NCBI RefSeq assembly: GCF_018882335.1
Contig: NZ_JACVOS010000009.1
Location: forward strand, 37,166-101,165
Reading direction: 5' to 3'
Length of the DNA stretch: 64,000 nt
DNA from: Polynucleobacter sp. AM-25C3
GTDB taxonomy: Bacteria > Pseudomonadota > Gammaproteobacteria > Burkholderiales > Burkholderiaceae
Made by a program: the position numbers and the translations under genes. This document shows, one piece after another, positions 27,241 to 37,971 of the stretch. Within the stretch, counting starts at the first letter, position 1; every line of letters starts with the position of its first letter. The notes under the pieces are model-generated. The model searched no databases and was not told the DNA's origin. It saw only the letters and a program-made list of their open reading frames with translations.

Positions 27241-28718
27241 GCCGAGAAGTTCTCATGTTGGCAGACGCCTTAGCGCGTGAAAAGAACGTAGATCAAGCGA
27301 TTGTGTTTGAGGCGCTAGAAATGGCGTTGGCATCAGCCACTAAGAAGCGTTACCCGACAGAAGATGTGGATATCCGTGTATCGATTGATCGTGAGTCTGG
27401 AGAATACGAAACCTTCCGTCGTTGGTTGGTTGTTCCTGATGAAGCGGGTCTCCAAGAGCCGGATAAAGAAATTCTGCATTTTGAAGCTTTAGAGCAATTC
27501 ACCGACATGGAAGTTGGTGAATTCATTGAAGAGCAAATCGAATCTTTAGCTTTTGGCCGTATTGGCGCTCAAGCTGCTAAGCAAGTGATTTTGCAACGTA
27601 TTCGTGATGCTGAGCGTGAGCAGATTTTGAACGACTACCTTGAGCGTGGCGAAAAAGTCATGACTGGTACCGTGAAGCGTGCTGACAAGAACGGTTTGAT
27701 TATTGAATCTGGCCGTGTTGAAGCCTTGCTGCGTCGCGATCAAATGATTCCTAAAGAGAACCTCCGTTCTGGTGACCGCGTACGCGCTTACATTCTCAAA
27801 GTAGATCGTGAAGCCCGTGGTCCACAGATTGAGCTCTCACGTACTTGCCCAGATTTCTTGATTAAATTGTTTGAGAATGAAGTTCCAGAGATGGAGCAGG
27901 GTTTATTGGAGATTAAGGGCGCGGCTCGTGATCCTGGTATCCGCGCAAAAATTGCTGTGATTACTTACGACAAGCGTATCGATCCAATTGGTACTTGCGT
28001 TGGTGTTCGTGGCACCCGCGTTACTGCAGTGCGTAACGAAGTGGCTGGCGAAGCAGTGGATATCGTGTTGTGGTCTGAAGATCCTGCGCAGTTTGTGATC
28101 GGCGCTTTGGCTCCAGCCCAAGTATCTTCCATCGTGGTTGACGAAGAGCGTCACGCCATGGATGTGGTGGTTGATGAAGAGAACTTGGCAATTGCAATTG
28201 GCCGCAGCGGACAAAACGTTCGTTTAGCTAGCGAATTGACTGGTTGGCAGATCAACATCATGACTCCAGAAGAGTCTGCTGAGAAAACTGAAAAAGAAGC
28301 TGCTTCTGTACGTCAATTGTTTATGGATAAATTGGACGTGGACCAAGAAGTTGCTGACATCCTGATCGAAGAGGGTTTCAACACATTGGAAGAGGTTGCT
28401 TATGTACCCCTTTCTGAAATGTTAGAAATCGATTCTTTTGATGAAGACACAGTAAATGAATTACGTACTCGTGCACGTGACTCCCTCTTGACCATGGAAT
28501 TGGCGAAAGAAGAGCGCGTTGGCGAAGTCTCACAAGATTTACGTTCCCTCGAGGGAATGACCACTGAATTGATTGCTAAGCTTGCTGACAATCAAGTTCA
28601 TACCCGTGACGACTTAGCTGAACTGGCTGTTGATGAGCTAGTTGAGGCGACACAAATTGACGAAGAAACCGCGAAAACGCTCATCATGAAAGCGCGCGAA
28701 CATTGGTTTACTTCATGA
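27237..28718 (+). CDS. nusA: Transcription termination/antitermination factor NusA
   Basis: 493 aa with the full domain set: N-terminal RNA polymerase-binding domain (1-130), S1 (about 135-200), two KH domains (about 200-345, containing [19 protein letters not shown]) and two C-terminal acidic helix-hairpin-helix repeats (about 365-490) as in E. coli. It modulates pausing, termination and antitermination and may act on its own leader. ATGA overlap with rimP; infB follows after 13 bp. Confidence 0.96.
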   Translation: MSREVLMLADALAREKNVDQAIVFEALEMALASATKKRYPTEDVDIRVSIDRESGEYETFRRWLVVPDEAGLQEPDKEILHFEALEQFTDMEVGEFIEEQIESLAFGRIGAQAAKQVILQRIRDAEREQILNDYLERGEKVMTGTVKRADKNGLIIESGRVEALLRRDQMIPKENLRSGDRVRAYILKVDREARGPQIELSRTCPDFLIKLFENEVPEMEQGLLEIKGAARDPGIRAKIAVITYDKRIDPIGTCVGVRGTRVTAVRNEVAGEAVDIVLWSEDPAQFVIGALAPAQVSSIVVDEERHAMDVVVDEENLAIAIGRSGQNVRLASELTGWQINIMTPEESAEKTEKEAASVRQLFMDKLDVDQEVADILIEEGFNTLEEVAYVPLSEMLEIDSFDEDTVNELRTRARDSLLTMELAKEERVGEVSQDLRSLEGMTTELIAKLADNQVHTRDDLAELAVDELVEATQIDEETAKTLIMKAREHWFTS

Positions 28719-28731
28719 GAGGAAGTAGTGC

Positions 28732-31527
28732 ATGGCAACAACAGTAAAAGTACTCGCTAAAGAATTAAAACGTACCGCGCCAGACCTTCTGGAGCAATTG
28801 AAGGCGGCCGGTATCGAAAAAGGTTCTGAAGACGACAGCATTACCGAAAAGGACAAGACTGTCCTGCTTGAGCATTTGCAAAAAGAGCATGGCAGTGCGG
28901 ATACAGGTAGTCGTAAAAAGATTACTTTAATCAAGCGCGAAAACTCGGAGATTCGTCAGGCGGATTCCGCTGGACGCACTCGTACAGTTCAGGTTGAGGT
29001 TCGCAAAAAACGCGTGCTAGTTAAAGCAGGAGACAAAGCTCCTGAAGAGGCTCCGGCTGAAGTGGTCAAAGAGGCTGCTCCTGCGGCTCCTACCAAACCA
29101 ATTCTGTCGGCTGAAGAGTTGGAGAAACGCGCAGCTGAAGCAACTCGCCAAGCTGAGTTATTGGCTCGTCAAGAAGCGGAAATGAAAGCGGCAGAAGATG
29201 CTCGTGAAAAAGAAGCGGCTGCTGTTGCTGCCGCTGCAAGCGTGGCTGAACCAGCCCTTGAAAAAGTAGCTAAGTCGGGTGACGAAGCGTCTGCTGCTGC
29301 AGAAGTTGCAGCAAAAGCGGCTGATAAAAAAGCACAAGCTGATAAGGCCGCCAAAGATATTGCTGATGCCAATAAGGCACAGTTGGCTGATATTACCAAG
29401 CGTCGTGCCGCCGCTGAAGCGGAAGCTTTAGCGATTCGCGACATGATGAGTGCGCCTGCACGTGTTCTCAAAGCACCAAGTGAAATTGCTGCTGAAGAAG
29501 CTAAAAAAGGTACCTTGCATAAACCTGCCAAGGTTGAAGGTGCAGACGACAAGAAGAAAGTGGTTGCTAAGGTTGGTGGCAAGACGATTAAGTCTGCAGA
29601 GACTTCATCTACCTGGCAAGAAGAGGGCGCTAAGAAACCTAGCGGCCTTAAGACTCGTGGCGACAGCTCTGGTGGTGTAGGTGGTTGGCGTTCAGGCGGC
29701 GGCAGAAGAAAGCAGCGTCAAATTGCAGAAGCCAACGTTGATACCAACTTCCAAGTTCCAACAGAAAAAGTTGTGCATGATGTTCATGTTCCCGAAACGA
29801 TTACTGTTGCGGAGTTAGCTCATGCAATGGCTGTGAAGAGTGCTGAAGTAATCAAGCTCTTGATGGGTATGGGTCAGATGGTGACGATCAATCAGATCTT
29901 GGATCAAGACACTGCAATGATCATCGTAGAAGAAATGGGCCATACAGCCCATGCTGCTAAGTTAGATGATCCAGATTTAGATCTCGGTATTGCTGGTCAC
30001 GATGCGGAATTGTTGCCACGTCCACCAGTAGTGACGGTGATGGGTCACGTTGACCACGGTAAAACATCTCTACTCGATAAGATTCGTGCTGCAAAAGTTG
30101 CTACTGGCGAAGCCGGTGGTATCACTCAGCATATCGGCGCTTATCACGTTGAAACTCCACGCGGCATGATTACCTTCCTGGATACCCCAGGTCACGAAGC
30201 CTTTACGGCAATGCGTGCTCGTGGTGCTAAGGCAACCGATATCGTGATCTTGGTTGTCGCGGCTGATGACGGCGTGATGCCACAAACAAAAGAAGCGATT
30301 CATCATGCGCAAGCAGCGGGTGTTTCTATCGTGGTTGCAATCAACAAGATTGATAAGCCTGAAGCCAATTTAGAGCGCGTTAAAACTGAACTGGTTGCTG
30401 AGCAAGTGGTGCCTGAAGAATACGGTGGCGATGTGCCATTTATTGGTGTCTCTGCAAAAACAGGTGACGGCATTGATGCATTGCTCGAGAACGTTCTATT
30501 GCAAGCTGAAATTTTGGAGCTCAAAGCGGCTAAAGATGCTCCTGCACAAGGTCTTGTCATTGAAGCGCGTTTGGATAAAGGCCGTGGTCCTGTTGCTACT
30601 ATTTTGGTTCAGTCTGGCACGCTCAAGCGTGGCGATATGTTGTTGGCTGGTTCAACCTACGGTCGCGTTCGTGCGATGTTGGATGAAAACGGCAAAGCAT
30701 GCAATGAAGCTGGCCCATCTATTCCGGTGGAGATTCAAGGCTTATCCGAAGTTCCTGCAGCTGGTGAGTCAGTACAAGTGGTTCCTGATGAGCGTAAAGC
30801 GCGTGAGATTGCCCTCTTCCGTCAAGGTAAGTTCCGCGATGTGAAGTTGGCTAAACAGCAAGCATTCAAACTCGAAACCATGATGGAAAACATGGAAGAG
30901 GGCGCTATTGAAGCGAAGTTGTTGCCCCTCATTATTAAGGCCGACGTACAAGGTTCTCAAGAGGCTCTGTCACAGTCATTACAAAAGCTATCTACTGCAG
31001 AGGTGAAGGTTCAAATCGTTCACGCAGGAGTGGGCGGCATTACTGAAACTGATGTGAACTTAGCAGTTGCCTCTAAGGCAGTCATTATTGGCTTTAACTC
31101 TCGTGCGGATGGTGCAGCACGTAAGTTGGCTGAGAACAATGGTGTGGATATTCGTTATCACAACATTATTTATGACGCAGTGGATGAAGTGAAAGCAGCC
31201 TTAAGTGGCATGTTGACGCCAGATAAGAAAGAAGAAATCACCGGTATGGTGGAGATTCGTCAAGTCTTCTTGGTATCTAAAGTTGGCGCGATTGCTGGTT
31301 GCTTGGTACTCGATGGTGTTATTAAGCGTAACTCCAGTGTTCGCCTCTTGCGTGACAACGTGGTTATCTGGACTGGTGAGTTGGATTCACTTAAGCGCTT
31401 TAAAGATGATGCGAAAGATGTTCGTGCCGGTGTTGAGTGTGGCTTGTCATTAAAAGGCTACAACGACATCAAAGAAGGCGATCAACTCGAAGCGTTTGAA
31501 GTGACTGAAGTTGCCAGAACACTCTAA
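28732..31527 (+). CDS. infB: Translation initiation factor IF-2
   Basis: 931 aa. An N-terminal IF2_N domain (1-50) and a long Ala/Glu/Lys-rich linker precede a second N-terminal module and the GTPase: G1 GHVDHGKT (about 438-445), G3 DTPGHEAF and G4 NKID, then the beta-barrel, domain III and the fMet-tRNA-binding C2 domain. It positions initiator tRNA on the 30S subunit. AGGAAG precedes the ATG by a few bases. Confidence 0.97.
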   Translation: MATTVKVLAKELKRTAPDLLEQLKAAGIEKGSEDDSITEKDKTVLLEHLQKEHGSADTGSRKKITLIKRENSEIRQADSAGRTRTVQVEVRKKRVLVKAGDKAPEEAPAEVVKEAAPAAPTKPILSAEELEKRAAEATRQAELLARQEAEMKAAEDAREKEAAAVAAAASVAEPALEKVAKSGDEASAAAEVAAKAADKKAQADKAAKDIADANKAQLADITKRRAAAEAEALAIRDMMSAPARVLKAPSEIAAEEAKKGTLHKPAKVEGADDKKKVVAKVGGKTIKSAETSSTWQEEGAKKPSGLKTRGDSSGGVGGWRSGGGRRKQRQIAEANVDTNFQVPTEKVVHDVHVPETITVAELAHAMAVKSAEVIKLLMGMGQMVTINQILDQDTAMIIVEEMGHTAHAAKLDDPDLDLGIAGHDAELLPRPPVVTVMGHVDHGKTSLLDKIRAAKVATGEAGGITQHIGAYHVETPRGMITFLDTPGHEAFTAMRARGAKATDIVILVVAADDGVMPQTKEAIHHAQAAGVSIVVAINKIDKPEANLERVKTELVAEQVVPEEYGGDVPFIGVSAKTGDGIDALLENVLLQAEILELKAAKDAPAQGLVIEARLDKGRGPVATILVQSGTLKRGDMLLAGSTYGRVRAMLDENGKACNEAGPSIPVEIQGLSEVPAAGESVQVVPDERKAREIALFRQGKFRDVKLAKQQAFKLETMMENMEEGAIEAKLLPLIIKADVQGSQEALSQSLQKLSTAEVKVQIVHAGVGGITETDVNLAVASKAVIIGFNSRADGAARKLAENNGVDIRYHNIIYDAVDEVKAALSGMLTPDKKEEITGMVEIRQVFLVSKVGAIAGCLVLDGVIKRNSSVRLLRDNVVIWTGELDSLKRFKDDAKDVRAGVECGLSLKGYNDIKEGDQLEAFEVTEVARTL

Positions 31528-31541
31528 GAATCATTAAGTCC

Positions 31542-31910
31542 ATGCATAAAACTAGCCCTCATCGTAACCAGCGTCTCGCCGATCAAATTCAGCGAGACCT
31601 GGCTGAGCTGATTCCTCGTGAATTGCGTAGTCCAAGCTTGGGTTTAATTACTTTACAAAGTATTGAACTCACGCCGGATTTGGCCCATGCAAAAGTATTC
31701 TTTACTGTCTTGGGTGCTGAACCTGCGGTTGCATTGAAGGCTTTGCAGGATAAGGCGGGTTATTTGCACTCTTTGTTGTTTAAGCGTTTGCACATTCATA
31801 CTGTGCCCACTCTGCATTTCCACTATGACAGTTCTGTTGAGCATGGCATCGAAATGTCTCGCTTAATTGATCAAGCGGTGGATAGTGATCGCAAAGACGA
31901 GAGCGCGTAA
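31542..31910 (+). CDS. rbfA: Ribosome-binding factor A
   Basis: 122 aa KH-like 30S maturation factor; [18 protein letters not shown] at the N-terminus and [16 protein letters not shown] in the core are diagnostic. Lies 14 bp after infB and 5 bp before truB in the conserved operon. Confidence 0.94.
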   Translation: MHKTSPHRNQRLADQIQRDLAELIPRELRSPSLGLITLQSIELTPDLAHAKVFFTVLGAEPAVALKALQDKAGYLHSLLFKRLHIHTVPTLHFHYDSSVEHGIEMSRLIDQAVDSDRKDESA

Positions 31911-31915
31911 TAGCC

Positions 31916-32827
31916 ATGTCTGTACGTATCGACGGCGTAGTCCTGCTTGATAAGCCTGCTGGCATGAGCTCGCAAGGTGCAGTTACAGCCGTAAAGCGTG
32001 CATTTAATGCAGAAAAAGCAGGGCATACTGGTACCTTGGATCCAATGGCAACGGGCTTGCTCCCGATTTGTTTGGGTGAGGCTACAAAATATTCACAAGA
32101 TTTACTTGAAGCAGATAAGACTTATATTGCTCAGGTGAAATTTGGTCAGCGTACCGATACTGGTGATGCTGAGGGTCAAATCATTGAAGAGTTACCGCTC
32201 CCCGTATTTGCAGATGAAGTTGCCATGAAGTTGGCACTGGAATCATTGTTACCCGCATTTAGTGGCCCCATTAGTCAGATTCCGCCTATGTATTCCGCGC
32301 TCAAGCGTGATGGCAAGCCTTTGTATGAATATGCTCGTGCCGGCGTTGAATTAGAGCGCGCTCCACGAGATATTACGATTCATGCAATTCGTTGGACTAA
32401 CTTTAATTGGCCAGAAGCAACATTGGAAGTGAGTTGCAGCAAAGGTACTTATATCCGCGTGTTAGCGGAAGATATTGGCAAGGCTTTGGGATGTGGTGCG
32501 CATTTAGTTGGGTTGCGCCGCACTGAAGTGGGCCACCTTACATTGGACCAGTCCTTTGCACTGGAAAGTATTCAAAAAGGCTTGCAAGATAGCTCTAGCT
32601 ATATCTTGCCAGTCGATGCGCTCTTGCAAACATTGCCACACCTCACGGTGGATGAGCAGCAAGCAAAGCGTTTAGAGATGGGGCAACGAGTCCCGCTCAA
32701 TATCCCCTCTATTGAAGCACTCGTTCGCATCTATCGTGCTACGGCTGCTCCCCACAACTTTATTGGCACTGGTGATTGGCGCTCGGGTGTTTTACATCCT
32801 AAACGTTTGATTTCTTCAGCACATTAA
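31916..32827 (+). CDS. truB: tRNA pseudouridine-55 synthase TruB
   Basis: 303 aa. GVVLLDKPAGMSSQGAV at the start, the catalytic motif HTGTLDPMATGLLP with Asp42, and SCSKGTYIRVLAEDIG identify TruB, which forms the universal pseudouridine of the tRNA T-loop. Last gene of the rimP operon; a 63-bp AT-rich gap with two copies of TTAACC-like sequence separates it from typA. Confidence 0.95.
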   Translation: MSVRIDGVVLLDKPAGMSSQGAVTAVKRAFNAEKAGHTGTLDPMATGLLPICLGEATKYSQDLLEADKTYIAQVKFGQRTDTGDAEGQIIEELPLPVFADEVAMKLALESLLPAFSGPISQIPPMYSALKRDGKPLYEYARAGVELERAPRDITIHAIRWTNFNWPEATLEVSCSKGTYIRVLAEDIGKALGCGAHLVGLRRTEVGHLTLDQSFALESIQKGLQDSSSYILPVDALLQTLPHLTVDEQQAKRLEMGQRVPLNIPSIEALVRIYRATAAPHNFIGTGDWRSGVLHPKRLISSAH

Positions 32828-32890
32828 ATATTTTTGACTTATTAATTCATTAACCTTAATTAACCCTACTCTTAACTTTAGAAGCTTCAC

Positions 32891-34708
32891 ATGACTAAAC
32901 GCGCACTCCGTAATATCGCCATCATCGCCCACGTTGACCACGGTAAAACTACTTTGGTTGACCAACTCTTGCGCCAATCTGGCACATTCCGCTCCAATGA
33001 AAAAATGACCGAACGCGTCATGGACTCAAACGACTTGGAAAAAGAGCGTGGCATTACTATTTTGTCCAAGAACTGTGCAGTTGAATACGACGGCACACAT
33101 ATCAACATCGTTGACACACCAGGACATGCTGACTTCGGTGGTGAAGTAGAGCGTGTGCTCTCCATGGTTGACGGTGTATTGCTCTTGGTTGATGCGGTTG
33201 AAGGCCCAATGCCACAAACTCGCTTCGTGACTAAAAAAGCCTTGGCTTTGGGTTTGAAGCCAATTGTGGTGATTAACAAGGTTGACCGTCCAGGTGCACG
33301 TTGTGACTACGTGATTAACGCTACATTTGAGTTGTTTGACAAACTTGGCGCTACTGAAGAGCAGCTCGACTTCCCAATCATCTACGCATCAGGCTTAAAC
33401 GGCTATGCAGGCACTACAGAAGATGTTCGTGAAGGCGATATGCGCCCATTGTTTGACGCTGTACTGAAATACGTACCTGTGCGTGATGACGATCCAGATG
33501 GTCCTTTGCAGTTCCAGATTTCTTCAATCGATTACAACAGCTATGTCGGTAAGATTGGTGTTGGTCGTATTAGCCGTGGCCGCGTAAAGTCGGGCATGGA
33601 AGTGGTTTGCATGAACGGACCTGATGGCGTGCCATTCAAAGGTCGTATCAACCAAGTATTGAAATTTAAAGGTTTAGAGCGTGAAATCGTTGACGAGGCA
33701 GTTGCTGGTGATATCGCTTTAATCAACGGTATTGAAGAGTTGGCAATTGGTACAACAGTTTGCGCTGTGGATAAACCAGATCCATTGCCAATGCTCAAGA
33801 TTGATGAGCCTACTTTAACCATGAACTTTATGGTGAACACCAGCCCATTGGCCGGTCGTGAAGGTAAGTTTGTTACTAGCCGTCAGATTCGTGAGCGCCT
33901 TGATCGTGAATTGAAAGCCAACATGGCTTTGCGCGTAAAAGAAACTGATGATGACACCGTATTTGAGGTATCAGGTCGTGGTGAGTTGCATTTGACTATT
34001 TTGGTTGAAACCATGCGTCGTGAAGGCTATGAGATGGCGGTTTCCCGTCCACGCGTAGTGTTCCACGAAGAGAATGGCGTCAAGATGGAGCCGTACGAAA
34101 ACTTAACGGTTGACGTAGAAGATGCTACTCAAGGTTCCGTGATGGAAGACTTAGGTAAGCGTAAGGGTGAGTTGCAAGATATGGTGAGTGACGGAAAAGG
34201 TCGCACCCGTCTTGAGTACCGCATTCCTGCGCGTGGCCTGATCGGCTTCCAAGGCGATTTCATGACTATGACTCGTGGTAATGGCTTGATGAGTCATACA
34301 TTTGATTCTTATGCTCCAGCGAAAGACGGAATCTTAGGTGAGCGTCATAACGGCGTATTGATTAGCCAAGATGATGGCGAAGCAGTTGCTTACGCTATTT
34401 GGAAACTGCAAGATCGCGGTCGTATGTTCGTAAAACACGGCGACCCTGTGTATGAAGGCATGGTGATTGGTATTCATAGTCGTGACAACGACTTAGTTGT
34501 GAACCCGATTAAAGGTAAGCAATTAACCAACGTACGTTCTTCAGGCACTGACGAAGCAGTTCGTTTGGTAACCCCAATCGATTTGACTTTGGAATACGCT
34601 GTGGAATTCATCAGTGATGATGAGTTGGTTGAGGTCACTCCGAAAAGCGTGCGTATCCGTAAGCGTTATTTGAAAGAGCATGACCGTAAGAAAGCTTCCC
34701 GCGAGTAA
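32891..34708 (+). CDS. typA: Ribosome-associated GTPase TypA/BipA
   Basis: 605 aa translational GTPase of the EF-G family. G1 [10 protein letters not shown] (about 12-21), G3 [16 protein letters not shown]4 NKVD, then EF-G-like domains and the BipA-specific C-terminal domain ([17 protein letters not shown]). Binds ribosomes under stress or low temperature and assists 50S assembly. A terminator follows. Confidence 0.96.
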   Translation: MTKRALRNIAIIAHVDHGKTTLVDQLLRQSGTFRSNEKMTERVMDSNDLEKERGITILSKNCAVEYDGTHINIVDTPGHADFGGEVERVLSMVDGVLLLVDAVEGPMPQTRFVTKKALALGLKPIVVINKVDRPGARCDYVINATFELFDKLGATEEQLDFPIIYASGLNGYAGTTEDVREGDMRPLFDAVLKYVPVRDDDPDGPLQFQISSIDYNSYVGKIGVGRISRGRVKSGMEVVCMNGPDGVPFKGRINQVLKFKGLEREIVDEAVAGDIALINGIEELAIGTTVCAVDKPDPLPMLKIDEPTLTMNFMVNTSPLAGREGKFVTSRQIRERLDRELKANMALRVKETDDDTVFEVSGRGELHLTILVETMRREGYEMAVSRPRVVFHEENGVKMEPYENLTVDVEDATQGSVMEDLGKRKGELQDMVSDGKGRTRLEYRIPARGLIGFQGDFMTMTRGNGLMSHTFDSYAPAKDGILGERHNGVLISQDDGEAVAYAIWKLQDRGRMFVKHGDPVYEGMVIGIHSRDNDLVVNPIKGKQLTNVRSSGTDEAVRLVTPIDLTLEYAVEFISDDELVEVTPKSVRIRKRYLKEHDRKKASRE

Positions 34709-34758
34709 TATCGCTGAGTTGCTTCACTGAGTCGCTTTAATCAGTCACGCTGTTAGCT

Positions 34759-34792
34759 AAATAAGAGTCACCTTTGGGTGGCTCTTATTTTT
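34759..34792 (+). terminator. Intrinsic terminator after typA
   Basis: A 14-bp stem (AAATAAGAGTCACC, 34759-34772, with its complement at 34777-34790; one G-U pair) around TTTG, followed by further T. Confidence 0.85.
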
Positions 34793-34836
34793 CCTTAACG
34801 CCAATATTCCTAAAATCTGAGTAAATTATTCATTTC

Positions 34837-37209
34837 ATGCTGCCATCTATTGAACAACGCCTTGCCCAAGAGTTATCCGCTAAACCGGCTCAAGTAGCTG
34901 CTGCTATCGCCTTAATGGATGAAGGGGCTACAGTTCCTTTTATTGCCCGTTATCGTAAAGAGGCTACTGGTGGGCTGGATGACACGCAGTTGCGATTGCT
35001 AGAAGTGCGTTTGGCTTATTTGCGTGAGCTCGAGGATCGGCGTAAAGCAATTGTTGCCTCCATTGAAGAGCAGGGCAAGATGACGCCAGAGTTGCTCAAG
35101 GCAATCATGCTGGCTGAGGATAAGACGCGCTTAGAGGATCTCTATCTTCCGTATAAGCTCAAGCGTCGCACTAAGGCGCAAATTGCCCTAGAAGCTGGAT
35201 TAGAGCCCTTGGCAAATGATTTATTAGCAAACCCCATGCTCGAGCCAGAGCTTGAGGCGGCTAAGTACCTCAAAGAGGCATTTACTTCTGATCAAGGCGA
35301 TAACCCAGGAGTGGCTGATACGAAAGCCGCTCTAGAAGGTGCCCGTCAGATTTTGATGGAGCGTTTTGCTGAAGATGCTAGCTTGGTGCAGTCACTTAGA
35401 ACCTATTTGCAAGAGCATGGCGTCGTGGAGTCCAGGGTGATAGCGGGTAAAGAGCAAGAGGGTGAGAAGTTTGCTGATTATTTTGATTACGCTGAGCCGA
35501 TTTTGGCAATTCCATCGCATCGCGCTTTGGCTTTGTTTAGAGGCCGTCGCGAGCAGATGTTGATGGTGAATTTACGCCTCGATACCGAAGAAGAAAAACC
35601 CAAGTGGGATGCGCCCCACAACCCTTGTGAGTCTCGCATCGCTAATCAGTTCAAAATTAAAAATGAAGGTCGTCCTGCTGACCAGTGGTTGTCCGAGACT
35701 GTGCGTTGGACTTGGCGTATTAAGTGCTCCATGCATTTAGAGTCTGAGCTGATGAGTGCTCTGCGTGAGCGCTCTGATGCCGAAGCGATTAACGTATTTG
35801 CTCGCAATTTAAAGGCTTTGCTCTTGGCTGCGCCTGCCGGCCCTAAAGTGACCATTGGATTAGATCCTGGCATGAGAACCGGGGTGAAGGTTGCCGTTGT
35901 AGATGCGACTGGCAAGGTGGTAGATACCGAAGTCATTTATCCACATCAGCCGAAGAATGATTGGGCTGGTTCTTTGCATACGCTTGCCAAGTTGGCAGAA
36001 AAGCACAAAGCGACCTTGATCTCGATTGGTAATGGCACCGCATCACGCGAGACCGATAAGCTAGCCCAAGATCTCATCAAGGCTAGGCCAGAACTCAAGC
36101 TCACCAAGATTGTTGTATCTGAAGCGGGTGCATCGGTTTACTCAGCCTCTGAGTACGCTTCCAAAGAATTGCCTGGCATGGATGTCTCCTTACGTGGCGC
36201 AGTATCGATTGCGAGAAGATTGCAGGATCCGCTGGCGGAGTTAGTCAAGATTGATCCAAAGTCCATTGGTGTGGGCCAGTATCAGCATGATGTGATGCAG
36301 ACCCAGTTGGCAAAGTCTTTGGTGGCGGTGGTAGAAGACTGCGTGAACGCGGTTGGTGTAGATGTGAATACGGCTTCAGCCCCTTTGCTAGCTAGGGTTT
36401 CAGGCCTGAGCAGTACGGTTGCTGAAGGGATTGTTAGCTATCGTGATAGTAATGGCGCTTTTCAGACGCGCGCAGATTTGCGTAGCGTGCCTCGCTTAGG
36501 TGAGAAGACTTTTGAGCAGGCTGCTGGCTTCTTACGCATCATGAATGGCACTGATCCTTTAGATGCTTCCGCTGTTCATCCAGAATCCTATCCCTTAGTA
36601 GAGAAGATTCTGAAAGATATTAAAAAGGGCGTTAAAGAGGTGATTGGGGATTCAGCAATCCTCAAAGGCCTGAGTCCTGAAAAATATGCTGATGAAAAGT
36701 TTGGCGTGCCAACAGTTACTGACATCATTAAAGAATTAGAAAAGCCAGGACGCGATCCTCGGCCGGAGTTTACGACCGCAACCTTTAAAGATGGCGTAGA
36801 AAAAATCAGCGATCTGAAAGCTGACATGATTTTGGAAGGCGTTGTGACTAACGTCGCAGCTTTTGGTGCATTCGTCGATATTGGCGTTCATCAAGATGGC
36901 CTTGTGCATATCTCTGCCTTAGCCAACACCTTCGTTAAAGATCCACATACCGTAGTGAAGGCGGGGCAGGTTGTTAAGGTCAAAGTGCTAGAGGTGGATG
37001 AAAAGCGTAAGCGCATTGCACTAACTATGCGGCTCTCTGATGAGGCTCCTAAAGTTGCTCTAGGCGCGAAACCCGAGCAAAGAGCAAATCGCCCAAGTGA
37101 CTCAAGAGCCCCAAGATCCACAGAGACTAGAAGGCCTCAGGAAGATCGACGTAGCGCGCCACCAATCAATAATGCGATGGCGGACGCTTTACGTAAATTG
37201 AAGGGGTAG
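34837..37209 (+). CDS. tex: Tex-family RNA-binding transcription accessory protein
   Basis: 790 aa S1 RNA-binding protein. Tex N-terminal helical region, YqgF-like RNase H domain ([19 protein letters not shown], about 340-470), helix-hairpin-helix segment ([21 protein letters not shown] and VGQYQHD), and a C-terminal S1 domain ([20 protein letters not shown], about 665-735) are in the usual order, followed by a charged Arg/Pro-rich tail. Acts on nucleic acids and transcription in ways not fully defined. AT-rich DNA just upstream leaves room for a very short leader only. Confidence 0.93.
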   Translation: MLPSIEQRLAQELSAKPAQVAAAIALMDEGATVPFIARYRKEATGGLDDTQLRLLEVRLAYLRELEDRRKAIVASIEEQGKMTPELLKAIMLAEDKTRLEDLYLPYKLKRRTKAQIALEAGLEPLANDLLANPMLEPELEAAKYLKEAFTSDQGDNPGVADTKAALEGARQILMERFAEDASLVQSLRTYLQEHGVVESRVIAGKEQEGEKFADYFDYAEPILAIPSHRALALFRGRREQMLMVNLRLDTEEEKPKWDAPHNPCESRIANQFKIKNEGRPADQWLSETVRWTWRIKCSMHLESELMSALRERSDAEAINVFARNLKALLLAAPAGPKVTIGLDPGMRTGVKVAVVDATGKVVDTEVIYPHQPKNDWAGSLHTLAKLAEKHKATLISIGNGTASRETDKLAQDLIKARPELKLTKIVVSEAGASVYSASEYASKELPGMDVSLRGAVSIARRLQDPLAELVKIDPKSIGVGQYQHDVMQTQLAKSLVAVVEDCVNAVGVDVNTASAPLLARVSGLSSTVAEGIVSYRDSNGAFQTRADLRSVPRLGEKTFEQAAGFLRIMNGTDPLDASAVHPESYPLVEKILKDIKKGVKEVIGDSAILKGLSPEKYADEKFGVPTVTDIIKELEKPGRDPRPEFTTATFKDGVEKISDLKADMILEGVVTNVAAFGAFVDIGVHQDGLVHISALANTFVKDPHTVVKAGQVVKVKVLEVDEKRKRIALTMRLSDEAPKVALGAKPEQRANRPSDSRAPRSTETRRPQEDRRSAPPINNAMADALRKLKG

Positions 37210-37251
37210 CTCACTGCGAGTGAGGTTATTTGGATGCCTCCAAAAAATGTA

Positions 37252-37280
37252 GTAACATTGATACATTAACAATGTATTAT
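37252..37280 (+). promoter_or_regulatory. Palindromic operator/promoter of the Phd-PIN pair
   Basis: ATACATT-AAC-AATGTAT (37261-37277) is a perfect 7-bp inverted repeat. It overlaps the spacer and the candidate -10 TATTAT (37275-37280), with GTAACA 17 bp upstream. Fits autorepression by the antitoxin. Confidence 0.6.
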
Positions 37281-37292
37281 TTGGGGGTTTAT

Positions 37293-37547
37293 ATGATTAC
37301 TACTTTTTCAAGTCGAGAATTCAATCAAGATACAGGGCGGGTAAAAAAAGCTACAGAAGCAGGTCCTGTTTTTATAACCGATCGGGGTAGGCCTGCACAT
37401 GTCTTAATGACGTTCATGGAGTATCAGCGCGTTACAGGAAAAAAGAAAAACATCTTAGATCTTGTGGGTATGAGGGGTGCTGGAGAGATTGATTTTGAAC
37501 CTGCGAAAATATCGAGCTTCACAAAACCAATCTCGGATCTCCTTTAA
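37293..37547 (+). CDS. Phd/YefM-family antitoxin
   Basis: 84 aa starting MITTFSSREFNQDTGRVKKA and continuing GPVFITDRGRPAHVLM, the classic Phd/YefM N-terminal DNA-binding and dimerisation fold; the C-terminal 30 residues would wrap the toxin. The frame is open to 37230, but ATG 37293 has GGGGG upstream and matches the family start. The TAA overlaps the toxin ATG by one base. Confidence 0.87.
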   Translation: MITTFSSREFNQDTGRVKKATEAGPVFITDRGRPAHVLMTFMEYQRVTGKKKNILDLVGMRGAGEIDFEPAKISSFTKPISDLL

Positions 37548-37963
37548 TGTATTTGCTTGATACAAATGTAGTTTCAGAATTTAGAAAGCTGAGCAGCGGT
37601 CAAATCAATTCAAATGTTAAAGAGTGGGCAGAGGAAACCGATCCTGAGCTCATGTTTCTTTCGGCTATATCAATCCTTGAGTTAGAGATTGGAGTCTTGC
37701 AAGTCGAAAGAAGGGATAAAAAGCAGGGGCAAGTCCTAAGAAAGTGGCTGAGTAAACATGTTCTGCCAGCTTTCTCAGAAAGGGTATTGCCCATCGATTC
37801 GCCCGTTGCACAACGTTGTGCGAGTCTTCATGTCCCAAACCCTAAATCAGAAAGGGATGCCATGATTGCGGCTACTGCGATTGAGCATCGCATGACGATC
37901 GTCACAAGAAATGTAGCTGACTTCAGTAGCTCAGGTGTCAAGGTTTTTGACCCCTGGCGGTAA
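37547..37963 (+). CDS. PIN-domain ribonuclease toxin (VapC/FitB-like)
   Basis: 138 aa PIN domain. Acidic residues of the metal site are visible in LLDTNVVSE (Asp5), SILELEIG (Glu about 45-47) and SERDAMIAATA (Asp about 102), and a final acidic position follows. PVLP/HVPNPKSERDAMIAA resembles the FitB subgroup. Expected to cleave RNA unless bound by the Phd-like protein, with which it is coupled (TAATG). It converges on arsA with only 8 bp between the genes. Confidence 0.87.
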   Translation: MYLLDTNVVSEFRKLSSGQINSNVKEWAEETDPELMFLSAISILELEIGVLQVERRDKKQGQVLRKWLSKHVLPAFSERVLPIDSPVAQRCASLHVPNPKSERDAMIAATAIEHRMTIVTRNVADFSSSGVKVFDPWR

Positions 37964-37971
37964 GATTGGTT